DNA of 64,000 nt from Branchiostoma floridae. Taxonomy: Eukaryota; Chordata; Leptocardii; Amphioxiformes; Branchiostomatidae. The stretch lies in assembly GCF_000003815.2 (NCBI RefSeq), contig NC_049990.1, forward strand, positions 8,940,290 through 9,004,289, read 5' to 3'. Of the stretch, positions 35,901-47,900 are shown in pieces; position 1 is the first letter of the stretch; every line of letters starts with the position of its first letter. The notes beneath the pieces were generated by a model. The model had not been told where the DNA came from and searched no databases. It saw nothing but the letters and a program-made list of their open reading frames with translations. The position numbers and the translations under genes were made by a program.

Positions 35901-38900
35901 CCCCTTCTATTCTGGAAGTAATTGACCAAATCCTTTTATTCTGCCTCACAAAAGATTTTGATCCCTCTAGGATTACAACAACAACAACAGAGGATTAACA
36001 CAAGCCTGTTTACTAATTGGTATTAAATGAGGCTTGTCCCCTCCCAGTGGGGGTTCTTTTACTGAAGCCACATTTGGCACAAGGCACATTTATTTGACCC
36101 ATATGCTTGCATAACCCATGTAACAGTCAATGATACTTACAATACAGCAATTTGGCAAAGAAGTGTTTATTACATTGACACATATACCTCTGAAAATATT
36201 GAACAATGATATCTATTATCAATTACTTGTATATCCTATGTACACGGAACTTCTTGGAAGTATTCAATATTGGAGGTCAAATCTATTGGTGAAATAGCTT
36301 CTGTTGTATGAGAAACATTAAGATTAACAGGGTCATTTCCAAAACCAACCTAGAGATTTTATACGTTTAGGGGACAAAGAGCACATTTGAGGCTTTGAGA
36401 ATACCTTAACTATGAGTATGACGTCTCACCCTTGTTCAATGCCTTTGGCAAGGGTCAAGTGTGATGAATGCGTGTTTTCCAGTCTTGTCTTACAGGCTTT
36501 CAAGGTACTTAGTTTTGGGTGACTTTCAATATGGCTAATTTGCAAAAAAGAAAAGACATTCTAACCTCTCTGAGGTAACCCTACAATACCCAAGGCCGTC
36601 TACCTAATGTTGGAGCAATACCTCAAGTGGAGATCAACTTTGTTATCCTTGTGGGTCCTATACAGGTTTGAGTTGTCTGTGGACAATATCCCTTTGGTCT
36701 TAGGTCGCACTTCTATCAGTGACACTGCATTAGTGGTATAAGCTTCTGTCGGCATTGCGTCAAGCAGAAACTATAGCACAGGGCATGGACTTGACTGTAT
36801 TCATACATTCAAGTATGTATTCATACATGTACGTCATACATGTATGTCACATGTAGTACTTAATGCAGAGCCATCAACTTGATCAAGGAGTCTTTCACAG
36901 TCAGAAGTTAGCTTCCACCAGTGTGCTTGTTGGTAAGTTTTGACTTTGTGCTTCCACTATATTTTCTGAGAAGGCTTACTTTTGTTATTTTACTACTTAA
37001 ACTTTACTTACAGCATTGTCATTGAGTTATTTTTTTTTATAAAAGAGGAAATTTCAAGATAGTTTTCTTTTCATCAACACCAAATTGATATATCATATTT
37101 ATCACCTAGTTTAGTCTCTTTAGAGCAGTACTTTTTATCTGGTAATCCTTATGGTAATTTTTACTCCATTCTAAATTCAGAGTTGGAAATATTTGAAATT
37201 GCAATGAAAATTCCTATCAAGCTCTTATGTGCTCCTGTTTTGTGAGTAACTGTGACTATATATAGTGTTGTGTTGACAGTCACTGAGTGCAGTCACCTTG
37301 GATTTTGTGAAGATCTTTACAAACTCCAAGCAGGAGACGTTTATAACTCAAAACACCTGTTACAACTTACAGGCGTGAATTACTGCCCTTCTTTAAGCAC
37401 TCAACTTAATCATTAATGTTTGATAGAGGGCATGAATTGGAAATACCTGTTAAGTTTTGACTGTAGCCAAATCTTGTATATTTCACCATACAAAAGAGAG
37501 GTCATGAGTTTAATTAGCAGGGCTCGAAATTCATTTTTGGGATTAGGTGCACAAGTGCACCCAGCTTAAAAAATTGGGTGCACCAAAACATTTTTGGGTG
37601 CACCACTTAAATTTGAATAGAATGTAAAAAAAAACCTAATAACAGAACTTAGTTACAAGCTATCAAATTCTTAAACAGGTAACATGACAGACATTTTTAT
37701 CATCTTTCTAACACTTAGATGTCAAGAATATGATGTATACTGGTATACTTGATATCTTTCTATACATAAACCTAAGAAAATATTTGGGTGCACCCTGTGC
37801 ACCCACTGAAAAAAAATTGGGTGCACAGTTCCAATTTTGGGTGCACCTGGGTGCACATGCACCCAGTAGTTCGAGCCCTGATTAGTGACATTCTTTTGTG
37901 AAGACACTGTATATGATTTTCCTCACTCCACCCAGGTGTAAAAATCGGTACCGTAGGCTGATTTTGTTGGGGTTGGCAAAGAGCAATTCTTTAGAAAGAG
38001 AGGGTTGGGCTCTGCCTTCCAATATCGTGCCCTACACACAGTGGAATACAACCCACTGCCCTTGTGGCCTTAAAAAGGCTATGGGATCATCACCATTAGT
38101 TAGCTTTTACCTTGAAATGAAGAGACAACTCTTCAAATTATTAAGAGTAAACATTATCTCATTGGCACTGGTTGTAGCTGCAATGCTTCTCAAAGATATA
38201 TACACGGCCTGAGCCTCACACATGTTTTTTCTGTACTTTTTCTTCATTGGTCATTACGTTTGAGGGCCCTCAAAGACCCAATTTCACCACTTCAGTCCTA
38301 ATGAATTTTTTTGTACAGAGCAGTGAGTGGTACTTTACCACGTACTTCTTTTTACAATAATCAGCAATCGTGGGTTTAAATCTACAATGATGTTAAAGGG
38401 TACTGTTACAATGTTTTCTTCCCTATTTTGTCACGTACCTAAACAGTTATGGTATGCCCTTTCTTTCTGTAGTTATAAATCTCAGGTGTATAGAACGTTT
38501 ACTCACAGCTTTTACTACTGTTGTGTCCTAAGTATACAAGGCTGCACCTCGCTGAACTACATTGTAAAGCCTTAAATTTGCTGCGTGCTATTTGACCTGT
38601 CATGGATTTACATGGTTAAGGGCCCCAAAGCAATAAACTTAGGCACTTCAAAATTTGTAGTTGAGTACACAAATATTTGAGTATGTTTGACTTCAAAATA
38701 TGTGAAAATGAACAAAAAGTTGCCAGCTGATGCCCATGTAAATCCTCTCTTACAATGTATATGACACTCACTGGAGATCAAAAGAACTGCAGTCAATTCA
38801 TAGCAGTTGGCAGTAACAGTTCATGCTCATGAGAACTAAAAAAAAAATCATAACTCAACTCATACAGTCTCAAAACTGACATATTCCTCTACCGTTCAGC

Positions 38901-41900
38901 ACAGTTTTTGCCTCAGAAGAATTCCTAGGGCCGCTTCAAGTACTGTGACTAACTACTTTATTGTATCCACTGACTACTAACTTAGGCCCAATCAAGACAC
39001 ATGAGTTTTTACTGATATCTGTGGAGATGTTGGGAGGGATCTGGAATGTTGGCCGTGGGACACCTGTGGCGCTTGCAGTCATAAACAATTATATAGCCTA
39101 ATGAGCCCGTGTTATATGCTAATAAGCCCTCCCGAAGTCGGGACACATCTACACGCACGCGGAAGCTGTCGAGGACCCCTGCTAAGCTATCGGGGACCCC
39201 TTCTTAGGACCTTTCAGGAGAAATTCTGCCGACATCTTTATGGCGATATTGCAGTTCCATCTAGACACTGAAAAACTGTCGGCAAAACTGTGTCTAGATC
39301 GTGCCTTAGTGGGGCTAGTGGGCAAATACTGTGACCTTAAACCCTGCAAAGGCCTATCATTATTAACCCCCCACCCACCCTTATAATCTCGGTTTACAAG
39401 GGTGATACTGATATTACTGGTTGTTAGCCTGCCTCTTTGAAGTTTTTTTTCCTTTCATTACTGCGCACCTAGGAGGTAGATACAATTCAAAGTGACCGAG
39501 ATTGGTTCCCAAACGAAATTAGTACGTGCTCCAAAACAACAAACCAAGAGAAAACATGCAGGCTGATTGCTAAAGGGTTATTCATATTCATTTTTAGTTA
39601 CCATTGATGTAATATATTTATACTGCTCTAGCACAACAAAATGCAACAGTTGTTGGAGGCACCTGAAGTTCTCTGAACATTGAATGCAGGCAACATTAGA
39701 TTCAAATTCAATAAAGTTTTTTTGTGATTTTTCTCTAGAAAAAAACTCATGGCCTGTAATATGGTACATATCATCGCCTGATTACACTGCATTGGTATCT
39801 AAAGTTTGAATTGAAATCGTGGGCAAAAGTCTGGAATTGAGTTTCTTCAGGGTAATCACATCACTGCTTGTTACACATCTTTCCCAGCAACCCTAGCAAC
39901 TGTGATTACCATCTCTCCCGGCTAACACAAGAAAGGGTTTGGTCCGAGCTGTGTTTAGGACTGTTAAGGACAGATTCCTTCGGCCCTAAGGCAGGCAGGG
40001 TCAAGCATTGTCGCACAGATTTACTGCTTCAAACGAGGATACTGTTTGAGAGGATGTGGTCTTTTGAAAGAAACCATTGCCAAGACCTTCCTGGGGTATG
40101 AAATGAAAAGTCGCAATTTCTAAGGAGCGATTATGTAAACTGGTGTCACTACAAAGTGGCAAACAATCCTCTCTAGACACTAATGATAAAGAAAATTAGA
40201 ATATAAGATGGGATAGTTTTGTAAATCTGTGACTAGAGTGAGTTGTAGAAAAGCTTTACTTTGAGTTTCCCCTAGAAGTATGTAGCATGTTCCATCGCGA
40301 TAAGGGGGCTACTTTTGAAGACCTTAAACTGTTTACACAGCGGATAAGGGACCAGAATTAGACACTAAGTCAATTACGAAAATTGAAAACAAGTAAGAGC
40401 AGCCAGATGCCGACAGATGGCGTAGACACGTCTGCGATGATGCGTTCCTTAAGCGTTGAGCACTGCCTGTACGGACACTCGATAATGCGCCAAGAAGCAA
40501 AGGTATTTGTGCTTTGCAACCTTTCGTTTGTCGGGTCAAGTATTTCTAACTATGATTTACAGATAGAACAGTGTTACAGTGTTTCAGTCACTTTCAGTCA
40601 TATTGCCGTACTCTTACTAAGTGTTAGCCTACAAGTGATACGTGTACTTGGATCTATTGAACTAGAATGGAGCTCGAGGTCTGTCTTTGCAACCACAGCT
40701 TTTGGCAGCTTATGCCAGACATTCAGGTAGATTCTTCTTCATATTATTATCAATTTTTTATCTTCAGTTTTTTTTAATAGATGTTGGTAAAGATCCAGCT
40801 GGTAAGATTTTGTTAACTTAAAGATGCTTTGTATTTCCATAGCATAGACAAACAAAAAAGTTTTATTCAGTACTTCACATGCAAAGAGATGTTACATTTA
40901 AGTTTACGGTATCATTGTCACAGTGTAAAGTGGGTTGTTTACTGTATTAACCATCAAGAACAGCCATGCCTACATATGTCCATTGTTATTATAGGTTGAA
41001 GAGAACTGTGCTCAGCAATAAAAGCGTTTTTGCTCTCTGGAGGGTTTTGCCAGCACAGTTTCATTAAATGAAAGAATCAAATGATTTGTGTTATCAGAAA
41101 GATCAGTAGACGTTGAAAAACATCCAGTGACATTCCGACCTGGCCTTGCCGTAACAGCAATTAAGTCTGACACTTTGATTTAAGAATGCTGGAATATGGA
41201 ACCTTATCGCTTTTCGCTTAATCTTACTGCTGTTTGCCAATGTCACGATGAAGGGTACAGAGGTAAGCCGTACAAATCAACAATGGTGGACTATATACAG
41301 GTTGTTTCCCAGTGATTAGACAAGTGCTTCATACTTTTTATGATGTTTTTACATATTCAAGTTGTAACAGCAATGCAGCATGCAAATGCGAGAAACAAGG
41401 CATAACGTTGGATTGGCCTTAAGAAATGATATTTACAGTTTTAACCTATATAAACAAAAAGAGAGACTTGAAACATTGTCTTTATTTATATTATGTCCAG
41501 TATAAGTAGTGTTGTCTTAGAAACACAGTGTTGAAGTTTGACCTGTGACCTTTAAAGGACTGTCATAAATGAAGTGTTGTAACAATATGGTCAGCAGGAG
41601 CTCCCAGAGACTGTATGCACATAAGATTTGTCCTAACGATTAGCTGATTAATAGGTTACCTCGAAGGTTTGCCATGTTGAAGCTGCTGCAGCGCTTCTTG
41701 TGGGTTTGCCTGTTGCTGTGCGTGTTGAGTGTGCTGGTAGTTTGCTGGGTACTTGACAGCATAGTCAGAGAATTCAGCAGGATTGTACAAGTAAGTAAAA
41801 ATACATAGTGATTTACAGGTGGTAGAACCACCTTTGCATTAGCACACACTTGTAAGGTTTAGAGACAGAAAGTAGCTGGTTGAGATAATTAGGACAACTT

Positions 41901-44900
41901 GCCTTAGGTCTTGATATCCAACTGTAGGTATTGTTTTTAAAGTAGATACATGTACCAAATAAGGTACATTTTGTATTTCACTACATTGTATAGTACTCAG
42001 CCTATAATGATTTCCTTGGACCTTGGTGTATTGGAACCATTGAGCTGCTTTCTGTTCTTTGCAACTGAGCTTGCTCAGGTCTACAAACTTGTTTGTAAAT
42101 GGTGTATCAGTTTGGACATTTTCATCCTGTTCCTTAGCTCTTAGTTATAAGTTGCATCCATTTATAATGTAGTTGTGAGAAGAAAAACAGGTGCTATACC
42201 CACATGTATCTAAAGATTTTGATGTACCAGAGAAATTCTCTGAGAACTGCCACGCATCAACTAATGATACAAGTGAACGATTGATTGATTGTCTTGTACA
42301 ATGGACTCATAGGGGCATTGCTTGCACGTAGGATTCCTGTCCTAAGAATAACATAGGCCAACATGAGTCACTACATCTTGACCGTTAGGTCGAAATGCAG
42401 ACAGCAGGATCGATGACCAGTGTGTCACCACTTGAACGATACCAAACACCCTTTCCATAGACTAACGTAAGCTTCATGCCCTGTCACCATCAAATCCGCT
42501 TGCTTGCAGATAGCTACTTGTTCTACGTGGTCAAGCTAGCATACCGTATGCAGGGCTTACTATACATTCAGGGTGCATATGTGCACTTTTATGCACCCAA
42601 TACTGGAGCTGTGTGCCTTATTATTCACAAAGGTTGCACATATATAGTTTAGTACAGAATATTCTTGACATTTTAAGTTGGAGAAATTGTATTGTATTAC
42701 TTAAGAAAGTAATTAGTTACAGTTATACTTTTAGTTATATCCTGAGTATTTCTGATTGCATGGGAAGTTAATAACCTGGTGAGGATTTCCTGTATATGAT
42801 TATAACAAACTTCCTGTTCATGACTCATAATTCCTGGTCAATTTTCTTCTTAAGCTTCCTGTCGTAAATTTCATTTTCGTTATCATCCAGCCATGATTGC
42901 AGTTATGCCTGATCTTTATCATTTATATCAGGTCTGTCTCCAGGACCCGTCCCTCTGTCCCGAACAGAAGATGAATCATTCTAAAAAAATTAATCCCCAA
43001 AATCTGAACTTCATGACATAAAATGGATGTTAATAGAATATTCTTACATCAGTGACTCTTGAGAATTTAAAGATGGATACAGCCCTTCACAGTCACTGTA
43101 ACAGTTATAGAAATTAAATACAATGTATAAATGATTTTGTATGTCTTTGAACATAAACCTGTCCATTAAAATCTACATTTTGTGTGCAGTGTAAAGTTTA
43201 ATATTATTGTAATCCTTTCCAGTAGCCACTCAGTTTGGCTTATGTGCTTTAGTTGTAACTTGTACTATTCTCGGCATGTTGTTTGTGGGTGGGAACCTCA
43301 AAGCTTGGCTTATCTGAGGCAGGTTAAGTATTACATGGTCCCCATGGTTTCCTGTGGCCTTCTGGCTAACTGTGTGTGGCCAAACCTACTTAATTCTACC
43401 ATAAAGTTAATCATTACACCCGCTTTACTGGCACAAGTTGGCACTACTGGGCCGTGTAGTCTAGAGTCAAGAAAACAGACTCCTGAGTTTCAACATTTCA
43501 TTTTGTCTGGAGAGCCTTAGGCCATGTAGATGCAATTATTTGGTTGACATCTGCGCACACATCAATTTCCATCCGTTTCCATACTACAACAAAGCAGCTG
43601 CATAATGTCTGAGCAAATATTTGCTGTTAATTGCAAAAATATTATCGGAAAACAGATCTAAGTAGTCGTAGAAGGCCAAAGTCAATTCCAAAGTCAAAGA
43701 AGAAGATGATAATATGAAAGAACAAAAATTAAGAATCTATAATTGTTCATATATACTGCGTGTTAAGTCATTTTTTCAACCTCCCTGACCACTTAGATTT
43801 TACATTGAAAGCAATTCTTTTTTAATTTTCACAATGGCATCTCAGAGGTTGTCATACATGCAATTGAATCAATATGGCCTAACATGTGACACATACATGT
43901 AAAACAAGGTGAAAGTCCATTGCTGGCACTGCAGATGTTTTTCAATCATTAATGTAGGACTGTGTCTTGTGACTCCATCAAGATTTTTGTTACAGACTGT
44001 GTTTTCAAAGTCAAATGGTTGAAAAATCTTCTGTAACAATTCTTCCTGAATATTAGATGGTTTGATCCACTCACAATAGGAAGAACCCCTACTTTTTGCA
44101 ATAAGTGTGGGTTCTAACATGCTCAAGATGTGGTTCTCCTCAAACACAGGACTTCCTTTATAAAGTTTATTTGGACAATGCAACAACAAGGCTTTAAAAC
44201 TTCATATTTGGGAATAGGTACACCGGTGTACCTAACATAAATGTTAAGTTGCACAAAAAATTTTGGGAGCACAAATTACTTGAAGTCAAATAGAATGTCA
44301 CCAAAACCTTACTGCTCCTGCGCATAGCATGAATCTGAAAATTCTATGGCCTAGCTTTAGAAAAGTAAATCAGAAAGGTTCCAATATTTGTACTTAGATA
44401 TCAAGATTATACTATTTACTGGTGAACTACATTACCTTGCATGTAACCCAAAACTAATACATTTGGCATCAGGTACTGCATATTTTGAGCCCTTGATTGT
44501 GGACTTTGCGATTTCTCAGTAAAGGGCTACTTTTAAGCTTGCTTCAAACTCACAGGAAACAGTTAGCAGTTTTATGTTTGCTGAGTCATGCTGATATATT
44601 GCTCTCATTCTTGATAAGGTGAAGTAGGAAGTCCTGTTACTTTCTCCATTTGCTTTAATTCATTTAAGTATACCGGTCCAGATCAATGAGTTTCTATTAC
44701 CCCTTGGCACTCTCACTAGGTTTCCTAGACAATGACTAGTCATCACAGGTAGCGTCACTATTGTCAACAGCACTTGTTTGTTTGTTAATGATTATCCAAA
44801 GCTACGTCAACACCTGCCAGGGTCCTCCATTGCCGATCTGTCACACCTGTACCAATACGTGCTTAAACACTGTTTGCTGTTTTCCCACCCCTGTAGGCTC

Positions 44901-47900
44901 CCACAGGCTTGAATGGTCGGCCGTCTACGGGAGAGGAGGGAAAGAATGGGGCGCCGCACACCGCAAACAGAGCCGGCTCCGAAGACAAACGATCAGGCAG
45001 AGGGGCGTTAACAAGCGAGGGGCAGCTGAGGGTCAGTCACCATGAGACATCAATGCTTTTACCACTTCCGTTGACATCATCGTCACAACAAGAACCCGAA
45101 AGCAGCAACCGACAGAATAACACAAGGAAAAGGGTGTCTACTTCAGATGTACCGAACTGTGTGAACACCAGACCGACGACGTTGACCAAATCTGCTTCGG
45201 AGCCTGCGTTTGTTGTGGACGGCAAACAGCAGAAATATGTCATCGAAATTCACCTGTCTCCTACGCAAGAGGTTGTAGCAGCTGGCGAAGACCAAAAAGT
45301 TGCGAGAGAATCTGTAGAACACGAACACGAGAGTGTCTTTCTTGAAGGAAACGCGCCCTCTGTAGTTGTGACTTCTCCCGAAAAAAGACAACGGAATCCT
45401 TTCACCAGGAGCCAAAGTTTGCCTGTGTCTCCCACAATAAATATTGTCCCTTGTGGGGACATGCATGATAAGCCTGACCTACCTTCCAACATGGCAGAAG
45501 TAGAGGACGCAGATGATGACTGGACGCGTGTGGTTCCCAGGGTCTTGCAGAAGTCTGACAGCATCTCAGTTCCGGAGAGTAGTGGCGGCCCTTTTCGACG
45601 CTGGTCACGTTCACGTACGGATAGCATGAATGAAGCTTTGAATGATGAAGGTCGGATTGAGATGACAGACAAGGAGAAATTGCGAAGTCTTGACATTGAC
45701 AAGGACCGGGAAGTCATCCACGACATAGCACACTTTCTTGAGACCCAAAATGAGAAACCAAATAGCTTGCCACCAGACTCCATGCTTACTGTTGCGCCTG
45801 GTAAGATTCAGAAGTTGGAGGTGGAGTCTCAGAGTCAGAGTCTACCATCCTCGCCGATGCCAAGTCGTAGGGTAGGAAGGCATTCTCTGAGGAGTCTTCC
45901 AGTGTCCCCCCATCCCGAGAATCAACCTGAAAGATCTCGGTCAAGCACCGATTCCTTGGACGAGCACCCAAGAACAAACTTTCTCACTGCCCCTGTGCAA
46001 CCTGAGCGGCCAGTCACCCCAAAACCTTACAAGAAACCAGCTTCGTCTTCGAATTCCCCGAGCTCTTCTTCCCCGAGTTCTTCTTACAGCCATCTTTCTG
46101 TGAATAGCCCCCCTCCCGCACGACCTGTGACCCCTAAGCCGCACATCAGGCCATCAACTTTGTCTGGTTCAAGTTTAAGTCCAAAGTCATCACTACTTGA
46201 CATTCCACAAGAGGACTCGGTCGTGATGAGACCCATAAGTCCGAAGTTTGCTACCATTACAGAAAATACAGACGTTCTAGCGCCACAAGCAAGGCTGTCA
46301 GCAGAGCCCCAGTCTACTGGATCTCCACAGCTTGCGAAAAACAGGAGTAGAAAAACAGCTTTGTCTGCAAAGCAGAACCACGTGCTGATGAGGATTTCAG
46401 CGGCGGGAAGCGAGGATAGCGGGCTGGGGGATAGCCAATCACAGCTCAATTTGGCTGTTCCGTCATCGGAAGACAAGTCCTTGCAAAAGGTGAGTTGTAA
46501 AAAACTGTGATCAGCACTGTGACATAATGTGTTAGTTCGTTGATGAAGGTTAGACATCCAGGTAAGCCAAATAGCAGTTACTCACTGACAGATGTTTCAG
46601 GCAGAATACACCTAGTCTACCTTTCATCAATGACCCCTTCATCAGTGATACCTGACGAAAGGTAGTGCATGCTGCCTGAAACGTCTGACCATTTCCAAGA
46701 TCATATCCCAGGGCTCGAAATACATTTTGTACACTTTTCAGTCAACTTGCACCAGTGCAAGTTAAGCCAAAGGTAACTTGCACCAAAAGAAACTTACTTG
46801 CACAACCCAAAATAGTGAACTGTTAACCCTTTATTCTTCTTCTGAAAATTTGCAAATATATGGTGATACATAAAGACCACATGTTTGGATATTTGTTTTC
46901 CAAAGCGTATTTTATTTTGGATTTCAAATTGTACAACAAATGTGAATTTAGGCTTAATTTAAGACAATTCAATGTCTGTATAACTTGATAAGATCAATAG
47001 ATTTCTTCTGGACTCTTCGAGTGACTTCCATCACTATTCTTAACCATCGCTAGAACAACTCAAGACAAACACATATAACTGGAAAATCCAGTTGATCATA
47101 TCAAAGTCACTAAATTGTATGCAAAATGTATTTACTCATATGCAAATCAAGGTAAGACAACACCATAGGAATTATTAGCATTATAGAGATGGAATTGTCT
47201 TCAAATTTTGTTTACCTGGATGTCTAACCAAGTTTAGAAATAACAAATTTAGGCTATTTTTTTATTCAGTGTTGTTTTCTTTTACCTTTCAATGGCAGAC
47301 AATATTCTTGGTGTGTGTAAGCTTTTTCTAAAGTCAGGTATTAGTGGATAAAAGTAACTTGCACTGGTGCAAGTTTGGTCCAAACTTACTTGCACCACAC
47401 CAATTTTACATGCACAAACTTGCATATGCATGTGGTATTTCGAGCCCTGTATCCAGTTGCTTGAGTAACTTCTACAAAATGTATTTGGCATAATGTGTTA
47501 GTTCATTTGTCATCCTTACTAGATAGCACTTCAGAATCTGCCCTCTAGTATGCATTTGTCAGGTAAATCAGCATGATGTTTGTGCCCAATCTCACACATA
47601 TACGGAAAAAAATTGTTTTGTATCCCCTGTTCATGAATAAACTAATGACAAAGCTGATGGTGTAACATACTTTTCCCAGCAGAGGTAAATATTAATTCTC
47701 TTAACTTTATCATTTAGGTCATCCATTTGCCTGATCAAATAAGGTGAGACAGGACTGTCTCAAGGACATTTCCCTCTGAGACCCTCACAGAAATTTTGGA
47801 TTTGGAATGAAAAATTCCATCCCGTCCATCCAAAAAACACGAAATTGGGAAAAATGTATTTTCAACATTAGATTTAGGATCGTGAGCTTATAAAAAAATA

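Larger units (their letters stand above)
33631..40406. other. RhoGEF intron 2, middle part
   Basis: AT-rich intron with a poly-C run near 35275, a MITE at 37518-37880 and a SINE fragment at about 37900-38060. A short repeated phrase (GCTGTCGAGGACCCCTGCTA and a variant) lies at 39170-39210. No exon is supported. Confidence 0.5.

Noticed and set aside
43182-43520. 112-codon frame in intron 2
   Set aside because: No splice or family support; intronic noise.
45037-46557. Several minus-strand frames opposite exon 3
   Set aside because: Antisense shadows of the exon.
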